This document shows positions 52,785-61,803 of a stretch of DNA of 64,000 nt, in pieces. Under the pieces are notes generated by a model, which worked only from the letters and a program-made list of their open reading frames with translations, searched no databases and was not told the origin of the DNA. The DNA is taken from assembly GCF_000425445.1 (NCBI RefSeq), contig NZ_KE384378.1, positions 607,191 to 671,190 of the forward strand, written 5' to 3'. Position numbers and translations under genes: made by a program. Source of the stretch: Flavobacterium denitrificans DSM 15936. Lineage in GTDB: Bacteria > Bacteroidota > Bacteroidia > Flavobacteriales > Flavobacteriaceae. Positions within the stretch are counted from its first letter, which is position 1; each line of letters begins with the position of its first letter.

Positions 52785-54434
52785 TTAAAATTGTTCTTTT
52801 GAAATTTCCTTTTTCACCAAAGCTCTTTTGGCAACATCATAATAATGCTCAATTGTAACATGATTATTGTTCTCTGGAGTATTTTCAAGTTCATACGCTT
52901 CTTTAAAACCTTTAAGCTTCACTTTAATATTTTCATCAATCGCACGCGTTTCTTTAAACTCGCGAATTAAATCCAAAACATCATGCGCAATATATTCCGT
53001 ATCGTGCGCATTGATTACCACTTTTGAATTTTCTGGAATTTCACTCAAAGTTTGCTTAATTGCCGCTTTATTTAAAAACGAAACTTCCTGAGCTAAATCA
53101 ATATGAATGATATCGCCATCTTCATATTCTTCTTTTTTGAAAATATAAGCTCTTTTCAAGTTACCTCTCAGTACAAAAATGATACTGATGATAATTCCCA
53201 ACGCAACCCCTTTCAGCAAATCTGTAGCAACAACAAAGACTAAAGTTGCTATAAAAGGCACAAATTGATATTTGCCCTTTTCCCAGAAATGCATGAAAGT
53301 TGCTGGTTTAGCTAATTTATAACCTACTAAAATTAAAACTGTAGCCAAAGTTGCTAATGGAATCTTATTTAAAATTGTAGGGATCGACAAAACACTAATC
53401 AATAAAAATAAACCGTGAATAATAGTTGACATTTTTGATTTTGCTCCTGCATTATTATTTGCAGACGACCTAACCACTACCGATGTCATTGGCAATCCAC
53501 CCAAAAGTGAACTGATCATATTTCCAATACCTTGTGCTCTAAGCTCAACATTGGTATCTGTATAACGCTTTTGAACGTCCATTCTGTCAGAAGCTTCAAT
53601 ACATAATAATGTTTCGATAGAAGCTACAATAGCGATTGTAACAGCCACAACCCAAACCTGTGGATTTGTAACGGCACTGAAATTGGGAAGAATCAAAATC
53701 GATTTAAAATCGTCAAAAGATTTTGGAACTGGCAATGAAACCAAATGCTCTTTTGCAATAGCCAATGAACTTCCAGACGAAACAAAAACTTCATTAAGAA
53801 CAACGCCAGCAATAACGGCAACTAATGCTCCTGGCACTAATTTTAAACGCTTTAAAAAAGCAACTCTGTCCCAAGCAAGTAATATTACAAGCGAAATAGC
53901 CGAAATTACAACAGCACCTAAATGAATATGATTTACAACATCAAATAAAAATGAAAACGAATTGCTTCCATCATTTTGAATAAACGCTTGGTCGCCCTCA
54001 AAATCAGCATCATAACCGAAAGCGTGCGGCAACTGCTTCAAAATAATGATGATACCAATACCTGCCAGCATCCCTTCAATTACATTCGTTGGAAAATAAT
54101 TTGATATACTTCCGGCTTTTAAAAACCCTAATGCTAATTGAATTAATCCAGCGATAAAAACGGACAGCAAAAACACATCAAAAGCACCAAAATCAGTAAT
54201 AGCGGTTAAAATAATTGCTGTTAATCCAGCAGCAGGACCTGAAACGCTAATGTGCGATTGGCTTAAGTAACCAACTACTACCCCCCCAACAACACCAGCA
54301 ATAATTCCAGAAAATAAAGGTGCTCCAGAAGCCATTGCTATACCTAAGCATAATGGAAGAGCAACCAAGAAAACCACCAAACCTGAGGCAAAGTCAGATT
54401 TTAGGTTGGCAAAAAGATTGATTTTTTTTGTCAT
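52785..54434 (-). CDS. SulP-family anion transporter with STAS domain
   Basis: A 549-residue inner-membrane transporter: about 10-12 hydrophobic helices (FASGLVVFLVALPLCLGIAMA, SVSGPAAGLTAIIL), then a C-terminal STAS domain (about residues 425-510: EVSFLNKAAIKQTL, KVVINAHDTEYIAHDVLDLI). SulP proteins carry sulfate or bicarbonate. The carbonic anhydrase next to it makes bicarbonate the better guess (BicA-like), as inference. The gene has its own start with A-rich leader. Confidence 0.9.
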   Translation of the reverse strand: MTKKINLFANLKSDFASGLVVFLVALPLCLGIAMASGAPLFSGIIAGVVGGVVVGYLSQSHISVSGPAAGLTAIILTAITDFGAFDVFLLSVFIAGLIQLALGFLKAGSISNYFPTNVIEGMLAGIGIIIILKQLPHAFGYDADFEGDQAFIQNDGSNSFSFLFDVVNHIHLGAVVISAISLVILLAWDRVAFLKRLKLVPGALVAVIAGVVLNEVFVSSGSSLAIAKEHLVSLPVPKSFDDFKSILILPNFSAVTNPQVWVVAVTIAIVASIETLLCIEASDRMDVQKRYTDTNVELRAQGIGNMISSLLGGLPMTSVVVRSSANNNAGAKSKMSTIIHGLFLLISVLSIPTILNKIPLATLATVLILVGYKLAKPATFMHFWEKGKYQFVPFIATLVFVVATDLLKGVALGIIISIIFVLRGNLKRAYIFKKEEYEDGDIIHIDLAQEVSFLNKAAIKQTLSEIPENSKVVINAHDTEYIAHDVLDLIREFKETRAIDENIKVKLKGFKEAYELENTPENNNHVTIEHYYDVAKRALVKKEISKEQF

Positions 54435-54514
54435 AACACAATACTAAAAAAATTATTCATTAAAGATTAACCACATTTATACAAATGCAGTTGAGTTCAA
54501 AATAATCGGAAGTA

Positions 54515-54799
54515 TTATGCCAAATTAGGGGGTGGAGCAAATATGCTCGGAGAAATATTGTCTAGTTTAACAATATTTTCAGATACAATAATTTTCTTTT
54601 CAATATAAACTGGCACTATTACCTCATGCTGAAGTATTGCTGGGTAAACGGCTGCCTTAAGTTCTTTGTGCGAGTGCTCCTCTTCAGAAAAACTGAAAAA
54701 TATAGACGTATCATTACTTTTCTTCATCAACGTCACAATAGTTGGCGTTGCCAAGAAAGCAATAAATATGAATAATAATATGCGAGCGACTAATTTCAT
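54515..54799 (-). CDS. Small single-pass exported/membrane protein
   Basis: A 94-residue protein with an N-terminal hydrophobic helix (LVARILLFIFIAFLATPTIV), then a polar part with SEEEHSHKELKAAVYPAILQ and a proline-rich end SPSIFAPPPNLA. No family recognised. It lies 80 bp upstream of the SulP gene on the same strand and could be co-transcribed with the transporter and carbonic anhydrase. Confidence 0.6.
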   Translation of the reverse strand: MKLVARILLFIFIAFLATPTIVTLMKKSNDTSIFFSFSEEEHSHKELKAAVYPAILQHEVIVPVYIEKKIIVSENIVKLDNISPSIFAPPPNLA

Positions 54800-54862
54800 T
54801 GAAGCAAAAATAGCGTTAAAGAAATAAAATCAAAGTTTTTTTTATAGAAATTTAACATAAAC

Positions 54863-54900
54863 AAAAAAGCAAAATGCAATTTTCATGACATTCTGCTTTT
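54863..54900 (-). terminator. dps terminator
   Basis: 12-bp stem with one mismatch (AAAAGCAAAATG / CATTCTGCTTTT), T-run on the minus strand, just past the dps stop. Confidence 0.75.
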
Positions 54901-54921
54901 AATATATTAATATGCAATCAC

Positions 54922-55401
54922 TTAAATCGTTTCTTCAAGCCATGCATTCATCATCCAAATCGTTTTTTCTTGTTCTGCAATAAAGTCACTCATCATAGAA
55001 TTTGTTCCCTCATCGTTAATTTCGCCAGACTTATTTAAGATTTCTCTTTCGATTTTCAGCAAATCTGATAGCGAATGAACAATCAATTGCACTGCTTTTT
55101 CATCGTTTGAAATATTTTTTCCAACAGTTAATTTATTGTTCTTGATATAATCTTCAAATGTATGTAAAGGAGTTCCACCAATAGTTAAAACTCTTTCCGC
55201 TATCATATCTATTTTTAGTTGAGAATCTGTATACAATTCTTCAAATTTCACGTGAAGATCAAAGAAACGCTTTCCGCGGATGTTCCAGTGAATTCCTCTC
55301 AAATTTTGATAATATACTTGAAAATTGGATAATAAAATATTTAATTCTTGTACCAACAATTCTGACTCTTTTACAGGTAATCCTAAAATATTTGTTTTCA
55401 T
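54922..55401 (-). CDS. dps: Dps/ferritin-like DNA-protecting protein
   Basis: A 159-residue Dps family protein that stores iron and detoxifies H2O2 in the cytosol. Ferroxidase-site residues are H38 (GIHWN), H50, D65 and E69 (IDMIAER). It is divergent from oxyR with 107 bp between starts. The OxyR protein probably activates it on peroxide stress, as known in other bacteria (inference here). Confidence 0.95.
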   Translation of the reverse strand: MKTNILGLPVKESELLVQELNILLSNFQVYYQNLRGIHWNIRGKRFFDLHVKFEELYTDSQLKIDMIAERVLTIGGTPLHTFEDYIKNNKLTVGKNISNDEKAVQLIVHSLSDLLKIEREILNKSGEINDEGTNSMMSDFIAEQEKTIWMMNAWLEETI

Positions 55402-55480
55402 AATCTCTTTTTTTACACTAATTTACTACAAAATTAAAGTAACTTTCATAAAATATGCATAAATAAAAATTATATTTTCT

Positions 55481-55488
55481 TATTTTTG
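55481..55488 (+). promoter_or_regulatory. -7 box of oxyR
   Basis: TATTTTTG, 20 bases before the oxyR ATG, in the oxyR/dps divergent gap. Confidence 0.45.
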
Positions 55489-55508
55489 CATCAAAAAATA
55501 CTATCAAT

Positions 55509-56453
55509 ATGACTATAACTCAATTACAATATGTATTAGCTGTTGCAGAGCATAAAAACTTCACTCTTGCAGCCGAAAAGTGTTTTGTAACACAGCCGAC
55601 TTTGAGCATGCAGATTCAAAAAATTGAAGAAGAACTGAATATTTTAATTTTTGACAGAAGCAAAAAACCAATTCAATTAACTGATATTGGGCAAAAAATT
55701 GTAAGTCAAGCTAAAAATATTGTAAACGAAGCTGACCGAATCAAAGATATAGTAGAGCAGCAAAAAGGTTTTATTGGTGGCGAATTCCGTCTGGGAATTA
55801 TCCCGACGGTCATGCCAACGCTTTTGCCAATGTTTTTGAATAATTTCATAAAAAAATATCCAAAAGTGAAGCTTTTAATCGAAGAGCTTAATACCGAAGA
55901 AATTATTGTGAAATTAAAAAATGGTCATCTTGATGCTGCTATTGCTGCAACACCTCTTGAAGATGAAAAAATAAAAGAAATCGTTTTATACTTCGAACCA
56001 TTTGTGGCCTATATTCCTGAACATCATGCAAGTTTCGAAAAACAAGAAATTGAAGTTGCGGACTTAAATTTAAATGAAATTCTACTTTTACAAGACGGCC
56101 ATTGCTTTAGAGATGGAATACTAAATCTATGCAAAAGTGTTTCTGATATTGACCAAAACAACTTTCAGATTCAGAGCGGAAGCTTTGAAACCTTAATAAA
56201 ATTGGCAGACGAAGGCCTTGGCACAACATTACTTCCGTACTTGCACACTTTGGATTTGAAAGAATCCGACAAACTGAAACTACGAAACTTTAAGGAACCA
56301 AAACCTGCTCGAGAAGTAAGCTTGATTTACCCTAAAAGCGAACTAAAAATGCAAATTATTGACGCAATTCGATCTACAATTGCCGGCGTTGTAAAAGGCG
56401 CAATTGTTTTTCAGAATGTTCAAATCATCAGTCCACTACAAAAGAAAGCGTAA
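55509..56453 (+). CDS. oxyR: Peroxide-sensing LysR regulator OxyR
   Basis: A 314-residue LysR-type regulator. The N-terminal helix-turn-helix has AAEKCFVTQPTLSMQIQKIE. The redox pair is C199 (GHCFRDG) and C208 (LNLC), at the same numbering as in E. coli OxyR. H2O2 forms the disulfide and activates target promoters. It lies divergent from dps, its expected target. The protein ends in a terminator shared with the next convergent gene. Confidence 0.96.
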   Translation: MTITQLQYVLAVAEHKNFTLAAEKCFVTQPTLSMQIQKIEEELNILIFDRSKKPIQLTDIGQKIVSQAKNIVNEADRIKDIVEQQKGFIGGEFRLGIIPTVMPTLLPMFLNNFIKKYPKVKLLIEELNTEEIIVKLKNGHLDAAIAATPLEDEKIKEIVLYFEPFVAYIPEHHASFEKQEIEVADLNLNEILLLQDGHCFRDGILNLCKSVSDIDQNNFQIQSGSFETLIKLADEGLGTTLLPYLHTLDLKESDKLKLRNFKEPKPAREVSLIYPKSELKMQIIDAIRSTIAGVVKGAIVFQNVQIISPLQKKA

Positions 56454-56456
56454 TAA

Positions 56457-56481
56457 AAAAGGAGCCAATTTGGCTCCTTTT
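56457..56481. terminator. Bidirectional terminator between oxyR and a small gene
   Basis: Stem GGAGCCA / TGGCTCC plus A-T pairs, with 3-nt loop and T-rich sides. Confidence 0.8.
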
Positions 56482-56484
56482 CTT

Positions 56485-56682
56485 TTATACTTTTATCAGT
56501 AGTAGACTTTGTTTTAATTCTGGCTTTTCGATTACAAAACTTAACAACCATTCTTGTAATTGCTCCATTTCATAAGGTAACAGTGTTTTGATAGCTTTTT
56601 CTAATTCTTTGCAGAAAAGTACCGGGTCGAAACTTACTCTTTCAAGTATTGATTTCGTGTAATCAAACATCATTTTTGACAT
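56485..56682 (-). CDS. Small conserved-type protein of unknown function
   Basis: A 65-residue soluble helical protein: MSKMMFDYTKSILERVSFDP then FCKELEKAIKTLLPYEMEQL. Its predicted helices and its place just inside a terminator suggest a real gene. I believe similar short proteins occur in other flavobacteria, but cannot test this. Function unknown. Confidence 0.65.
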   Translation of the reverse strand: MSKMMFDYTKSILERVSFDPVLFCKELEKAIKTLLPYEMEQLQEWLLSFVIEKPELKQSLLLIKV

Positions 56683-56847
56683 AATAAAATAAGATTTTTG
56701 GGGTTATCTATATTTTTAAACTCGCACCAAATTTAAAAAAATAACCTTTATAACAACTATTTTTAACTCTTTTTTTTAAAAACTTTAATAACGAATACGT
56801 TTTCTTAAAACATATAACTCAATCTAGAATAATTCTACATAGTTTAA

Positions 56848-57513
56848 TTAAACGTTTTTAAAAGCGCGAAACATTTCTCGTTTTCCTGGAGGACCAGCCA
56901 ATTTTTCGACAGTAAACCCAACCGAAATCATGTTTCTTTTAACAACTCCGCGAGCTGCGTAAGTAACTAAAACGCCTTTTGGTTTTAAACTATTGTACAT
57001 TTTTTGAAAAATTTCTTCGCTCCACAATTCAGGCTGCACCCTAAATCCGAAGGCGTCAAAGTAAATCAAATCAAAAGTTTCAAAATCGTTGATTTCATCA
57101 AAAAATTGTTTCCTTTTGGTTAACGAGAACGTGCCGCTAAGTTCGGTTTTCTCGTTCCATTCACTTTTATGCATTTTTTCAAAAATGTTGTCAAATTCCA
57201 ATGCGCCTAATTCTTCAACATAATTCATTCCTAAAACTTCTTCAGCATTTACAGGATAAGCCTCTACTCCAACATAATCAATAATTTGTTGTTTATTATC
57301 TGATTCCAAAAAAGTGATAAAAGCATTCAAACCAGTTCCAAAACCAATTTCCAAAATAGATACTGGACTATTTTCAAATAATGAAAGTCCATTTTTAATA
57401 AAAACATGTTTGGCCTCTTGTATTGCACCATGTTTTGAATGATAACTTTCGTTCCATTCTTCCAAATGAATTGTCGTTGAGCCATCTAGCGTTTTAATTA
57501 TTTCTCTTTTCAC
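56848..57513 (-). CDS. mnmD: tRNA 5-(aminomethyl)-2-thiouridine methyltransferase MnmD
   Basis: MnmD methylates the aminomethyl group at wobble U34 to complete mnm5s2U. The 221-residue protein is the stand-alone methyltransferase half of E. coli MnmC, without the FAD oxidase. The SAM site is ILEIGFGTGLNAF; FDLIYFDAFGFRVQPELW and LVTYAARGVVKRN are family motifs. Stand-alone MnmD forms are known in Gram-positives and Bacteroidetes. It lies divergent from ilvE. Confidence 0.93.
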   Translation of the reverse strand: MKREIIKTLDGSTTIHLEEWNESYHSKHGAIQEAKHVFIKNGLSLFENSPVSILEIGFGTGLNAFITFLESDNKQQIIDYVGVEAYPVNAEEVLGMNYVEELGALEFDNIFEKMHKSEWNEKTELSGTFSLTKRKQFFDEINDFETFDLIYFDAFGFRVQPELWSEEIFQKMYNSLKPKGVLVTYAARGVVKRNMISVGFTVEKLAGPPGKREMFRAFKNV

Positions 57514-57729
57514 GATTTTCGAATTTTATAATGGTGTTTTACTGATTTTCAGTCTGTTTTATTGATCAAATTTAGTCAAAACAAATGCGTAAAGCCTTAA
57601 AAAACCGCACTTTTTTCATAAATTCTTTATAAAACTTACTTAAAATTTTAGGTTTATTATAAGATAAACAAATCTCAGTCAAACACAGGAATTAATGCAG
57701 TTTTACCAAGTAAATTACATATTTTTCCG
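57514..57729. other. AT-rich divergent region between mnmD and ilvE
   Basis: No repeat or gene recognised; it holds the upstream regions of two divergent genes. Confidence 0.4.
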
Positions 57730-57737
57730 TAATTTTG
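57730..57737 (+). promoter_or_regulatory. -7 box upstream of ilvE
   Basis: TAATTTTG fits TAnnTTTG; it would give a leader of about 80 bases, long enough for regulation. No -33 TTG is seen. Confidence 0.4.
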
Positions 57738-57823
57738 CATTCAACAAAAAACTATTCTTCAGCAGATCACTACGTTACAAAATCATCTGTTAAGAATTCA
57801 ATTCGATAAAACTTTACATAATT

Positions 57824-58894
57824 ATGAGTACAACTCAAACAAGCAAAATTGAAATCAGAAAAGCTACCTCTTCTAAGATAAGCTCTGTAGACTTTGAAAA
57901 CTTAAGCTTTGGTGCTGTATTTACAGACCATTTATTTGAATGTGATTACAAAAATGGACAGTGGCAGACTCCGGTCATTAAGCCTTATGCTCCAATTTTA
58001 ATGGATCCTTCATCAAAAGTCTTTCATTATGGTCAAGCTATTTTTGAAGGGATGAAAGCTTACAAAGATGAAAATAATGATGTTTGGTTGTTCAGACCTG
58101 ATGAAAACTACAAACGTTTCAACAGTTCTGCTGTTCGTATGGCTATGCCAGAAGTACCAGAAGATATTTTCATGGAAGGTTTAAATGAATTATTGAAAAT
58201 CGACCAAGAATGGATTCAAAGAGGAAACGGTGCAAGTATGTACATCCGTCCTTTTATGATTGCTACAGGACCTGGAGTTATCGCAAATCCATCTGACGAA
58301 TATAAATTTATGATCTTGCTTTCGCCTGCAAAAGCATATTACGGAGGCGAAGTAAAAGTGATCATTGCTGAACATTATAGTAGAGCAGCAAATGGTGGTA
58401 TCGGAGCTGCAAAAGCTGCAGGAAACTATGCCGCTCAATTCTACCCAACTAACTTAGCGAACAAAGATGGTTTCCAACAAGTTATTTGGACTGATGATGC
58501 AACCCATACAAAATTAGAAGAAGCAGGAACAATGAACGTTTTCTTCAGAATTAATGATACATTATTGACAGCTCCAACAAGCGAGAGAATTTTAGATGGT
58601 GTAACTAGAAAAAGTTTGATCGCAATGGCTGAAAAAGAAGGCCTTAATGTAGAAGTTCGTCCAGTTATTGTTTCTGAATTAGTTGAAGCAGCTAAAAACG
58701 GATCTTTAAAAGAAATTTTTGGAGCCGGAACAGCTGCAGTAATCAGTGTTATCAAAGGATTCTCTTATAAAGATGAATACTATGAAATGGCACCTGTTGA
58801 AAATTCATATGCTTCTTTCTTGAAAGAAAAATTAACTAGTCTTCAAAACAAACTTTCTGAAGACACTTATGGATGGACAGTTAAAGTACAATAA
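57824..58894 (+). CDS. ilvE: Branched-chain amino-acid aminotransferase
   Basis: PLP enzyme that interconverts leucine, isoleucine or valine with their keto acids using glutamate/2-oxoglutarate. The 356-residue protein is the long BCAT-I form of class IV aminotransferases. Motifs include VFHYGQAIFEGMKAYKDE, the PLP-lysine region GGIGAAKAAGNYAAQ and GTAAVISVIKGFSYKDEYYE. It stands alone with a terminator rather than in an ilv/leu operon. Confidence 0.96.
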   Translation: MSTTQTSKIEIRKATSSKISSVDFENLSFGAVFTDHLFECDYKNGQWQTPVIKPYAPILMDPSSKVFHYGQAIFEGMKAYKDENNDVWLFRPDENYKRFNSSAVRMAMPEVPEDIFMEGLNELLKIDQEWIQRGNGASMYIRPFMIATGPGVIANPSDEYKFMILLSPAKAYYGGEVKVIIAEHYSRAANGGIGAAKAAGNYAAQFYPTNLANKDGFQQVIWTDDATHTKLEEAGTMNVFFRINDTLLTAPTSERILDGVTRKSLIAMAEKEGLNVEVRPVIVSELVEAAKNGSLKEIFGAGTAAVISVIKGFSYKDEYYEMAPVENSYASFLKEKLTSLQNKLSEDTYGWTVKVQ

Positions 58895-58916
58895 TCCAAA
58901 ACCGCAATAAACAGAG

Positions 58917-58949
58917 AAACCCGATAGATTTAAAATTTATCGGGTTTTT
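58917..58949 (+). terminator. ilvE terminator
   Basis: Stem AACCCGATA / TATCGGGTT with 11-nt loop, then TTTTA. Confidence 0.85.
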
Positions 58950-58960
58950 ACTTTATATAA

Positions 58961-59098
58961 TTTAAACACATAGAAACATAGTCCAAGTGTTTTAAAAGAA
59001 CACAAAAAGAAACAAGTTTCTAACACATAGCTATGTGCATTAATGAAAGTGAAACGCCTTTTTAAGCATAAACAAAACTATGTTTCTATGTGTTTAAA
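58961..59098. repeat. 138-bp inverted-repeat element
   Basis: Perfect 22-bp arms at 58961-58982 and 59077-59098 (beginning TTTAAACACATAGAAACATA) enclose 94 bases that contain a smaller perfect palindrome CACATAGCTATGTG. No gene lies inside. It looks like a MITE or fusion of word repeats. Confidence 0.65.
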
Positions 59099-59121
59099 TA
59101 TTTAGACAAAAGATTTTACTT

Positions 59122-59502
59122 TTATAATAACTTCGAAAAATCTGGCTTGAAGTAATTTGGACCTTTCATTACTTTTCCGTCTTCGCGATAAATTGGTTGG
59201 CCGTCTTCACCAAGCTTGCTCATATTACTACGTTGGATTTCATCAAAAACTGCTTCAATTTTATCCTGAAGTCCGTGCTCGATAATAGTCCCACACAAAA
59301 TGTACATCATATCGCCAAGAGCATCCGCTATTTCAACAATATCATTATTTTGAACCGCTTCAAGATATTCTTCGTTTTCTTCTTTCATCAAATTATAACG
59401 AAGCAACTTTTTTGTTGCTCCCAAATCAGCAATTGGCGACTGACTGTGACCTATTTTAAAAGCAGTATGAAATTCAGTTACTGCATCCAGTTGTTTCTTC
59501 AT
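59122..59502 (-). CDS. MazG-like nucleotide pyrophosphohydrolase
   Basis: A 126-residue all-alpha NTP pyrophosphatase with the metal-binding EExxE...ExxD pattern: MKEENEEYLEAVQ and EIADALGDMMYILCG. It probably hydrolyses (d)NTPs or a phosphoribosyl-ATP-like substrate. It is not fused to a MazG partner. The C-terminal PNYFKPDFSKLL is conserved in this subgroup as far as I recall. Opposite strand to its neighbours. Confidence 0.9.
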   Translation of the reverse strand: MKKQLDAVTEFHTAFKIGHSQSPIADLGATKKLLRYNLMKEENEEYLEAVQNNDIVEIADALGDMMYILCGTIIEHGLQDKIEAVFDEIQRSNMSKLGEDGQPIYREDGKVMKGPNYFKPDFSKLL

Positions 59503-59583
59503 GTTTTTAATTGATTAAATGAATTGGCAAATTAGCAACAATTCGTGTACAATTCTCTAAATTTGCCAAAAATAATTTTAACT

Positions 59584-59772
59584 ATGTTTAGTCAAGGACA
59601 AATAATCTTCGGAATCTGCTTTTTTATTGCTTTTGTAATCGTTATGATATTTGCATATCGAAAAGATTTGGCACTTCATAAAATATTTTACAAAGGAAAT
59701 TACAAGGTTTTGCTTGTGTTTTTACTTTTCATTGCACTTTTATTTGTAATCAAATTTTTTTTCAAAAGATAA
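59584..59772 (+). CDS. Small two-helix membrane protein
   Basis: A 62-residue protein from the ATG at 59584 with two hydrophobic helices (IIFGICFFIAFVIVMIFAY and VLLVFLLFIALLFVIKFFF) separated by a basic loop. The frame is open further upstream to 59545 but without a good start. No family recognised; function unknown. Confidence 0.65.
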   Translation: MFSQGQIIFGICFFIAFVIVMIFAYRKDLALHKIFYKGNYKVLLVFLLFIALLFVIKFFFKR

Positions 59773-59960
59773 ATACTGACTTTAATTATCCTTTCATAAA
59801 ATAAATTTCAAAAATCACAATTAAACATTTTCAAAAACGTTTAATTTGAATATTTTTTTTAATCAGAATAATTTATAAAGTGTACTTTTATCGTGACGCT
59901 ATTTTTAGTACGACTAGTAATAAAAATTTATAACTTTACGACACCAAACAATCTACCCAA

Positions 59961-61169
59961 ATGAAGATTTTAAAATATTTATTTCTTTTATTATTATTAA
60001 GCTTAGTTGCTCTCACTGTTTTTGTTGCTACTCAAAAAGGGATTTTTTCTGTTGAAAGAAGCAAGGTAATTAATTCCCAAAAAGCGACAGTTTACAACTA
60101 TATAAATGATTTTAGAAATTATGAAGATTTTGAATCTTGGGCAGTCGAAGATCCTTCATTAAACTTTACTTTTCCAAATAAAACGGCCGGAAGCGGCGCT
60201 TCATTTTACTGGACAGGATCTGAGGGCGCTGGAAATGCAATTACGCTAAAAACGAAAGACGGCGAAAGCATTCAGCAAAAAATGAAATATGATGGAACTG
60301 AAGCTGATGTGAATTGGACTTTCAAAGATACTTTGGCAGGAAAAACAAAAGTTACTTGGAAAGCAAAAGGAACAATGAGCTTTTTGTTTAAAATATACAC
60401 GGCTCTAAATGGCGGTTCTGATAAAGTTATTGGAACAATTTACGAAAAGAGCCTAGCAAATATTGACAAAAACCTTGATTACGAAACCAAAACGTATAAT
60501 ATAAAAGTGGATGGTGTGGTTCAAAAAACAGAAACACCATACATCAAACAAACTTTTACAAGTGAAATTGCCAAAGTAACCAAAAATGCAAGAATCGTTA
60601 TTCCAAAACTTATTAAGTTTAGCGAAACCAACGCTTTGCAAACTACTGGAAAACCCTTTATTATTTATCATACTTATGATACTGCGAAAGGATTGGCAAA
60701 AATTTCAATTTGTTTGCCAATAAACAAAGAAATTTCAATTAGTTCTGGAAGCGATATTTTATCAGGCAAATTAAACGGATTTGAAGCCGTAAAAACTACT
60801 TTGACAGGTGATTATTCGCATACAGCTGAAGCTATTGGCAAAAGCACTGCCTACATCAACAATCAAAAAATTGTACCCGATTTAAGCTGGTCACATTTAG
60901 AAGTATTGACTGTAAGCAAATTAGACACAAAAAGTCCATCTAAATTATTGACTGAAATTTATTTTCCAACAAAACCAAAAGTTGTACCTGTAACAGTTCC
61001 TGTTGCTGCCCCATACAACACTCAAACTGATTCGGCAACAAATACACCAGCTGATCCAGCGGCAACAAATCCAGCGACGACACCAGTTGTGAAAAAACCG
61101 GTAAAACCAAAACCTGCAGCGCCAAAACCTACTACACCTACAACTACGCCAGAAGAAGATGAGTTCTAA
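59961..61169 (+). CDS. SRPBCC-fold (polyketide-cyclase-like) membrane-anchored protein
   Basis: A 402-residue protein. A single N-terminal hydrophobic helix (residues 5-24) is followed by a START/SRPBCC domain (about 30-175; NSQKATVYNYINDFRNYEDF), a second domain resembling GyrI-like effector binding (about 185-325), and a proline/threonine-rich tail (AAPKPTTPTTTPEEDEF). It probably binds a small hydrophobic ligand at the membrane or periplasm. It is 58 bp upstream of the ECF sigma gene and may be co-transcribed. Confidence 0.78.
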   Translation: MKILKYLFLLLLLSLVALTVFVATQKGIFSVERSKVINSQKATVYNYINDFRNYEDFESWAVEDPSLNFTFPNKTAGSGASFYWTGSEGAGNAITLKTKDGESIQQKMKYDGTEADVNWTFKDTLAGKTKVTWKAKGTMSFLFKIYTALNGGSDKVIGTIYEKSLANIDKNLDYETKTYNIKVDGVVQKTETPYIKQTFTSEIAKVTKNARIVIPKLIKFSETNALQTTGKPFIIYHTYDTAKGLAKISICLPINKEISISSGSDILSGKLNGFEAVKTTLTGDYSHTAEAIGKSTAYINNQKIVPDLSWSHLEVLTVSKLDTKSPSKLLTEIYFPTKPKVVPVTVPVAAPYNTQTDSATNTPADPAATNPATTPVVKKPVKPKPAAPKPTTPTTTPEEDEF

Positions 61170-61227
61170 AATAAAGGCAATTAAACCTTTAGCGTAAAAT
61201 TCATTCTAATAGGATAAATGAAAAAGC

Positions 61228-61770
61228 TTGACAGACGAGAAGGAATTTATACAGCAATTATTAAATCCTAAAACGCAAAACGCAGCGTTTCAAAAACTCT
61301 TGTCTGATTATCAAAAACCTTTGTATTCTCATATTCGAAACATTGTTTTGAATCATGACGATACAGATGATGTTTTGCAAAATACTTTTGTAAAAGTTTT
61401 TCAGTATTTAAAAAATTTCAAAGGCGAAAGCAAGCTTTTTTCTTGGATGTACCGCATTGCAACCAATGAAGCTTTGACATTTTTAAATCAAAAAGCAAAA
61501 TTAAGCGGGCTCACATCAGAAGCTTTACAGACCAAAACTATCGAAAATCTAAAATCTGATTCTTATTTCGATGGAGATGAAATTCAAATCAAACTCCAAA
61601 AAGCCATTGTCACTTTGCCCGAAAAACAACAATTGGTATTTAAAATGAAATATTTTGAAGAATTGAAGTATGAAGAAATTGCTGAAATTTTAGGAACTTC
61701 AGTGGGCGCTTTAAAAGCATCTTATCATCATGCGGTAAAAAAAATTGAATTATATGTTACATCAAATTAA
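61228..61770 (+). CDS. ECF-type RNA polymerase sigma factor
   Basis: A 180-residue sigma-70 family protein with region 2 (LYSHIRNIVLNHDDTDDVLQ, LFSWMYRIATNEALTFLN) and region 4 (LPEKQQLVFKMKYFEELKYE). The only in-frame start candidate is TTG at 61228, since a stop lies nine bases upstream; an ATG at 61218 is in another frame. It is the first of three genes: sigma, a single-pass membrane protein (likely anti-sigma) and a secreted helical protein, a classic envelope-stress layout. Confidence 0.9.
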   Translation: MTDEKEFIQQLLNPKTQNAAFQKLLSDYQKPLYSHIRNIVLNHDDTDDVLQNTFVKVFQYLKNFKGESKLFSWMYRIATNEALTFLNQKAKLSGLTSEALQTKTIENLKSDSYFDGDEIQIKLQKAIVTLPEKQQLVFKMKYFEELKYEEIAEILGTSVGALKASYHHAVKKIELYVTSN

Positions 61771-61803
61771 ACCTTTTGTAAAAAAAACTATCTTATAGAC
61801 ATT

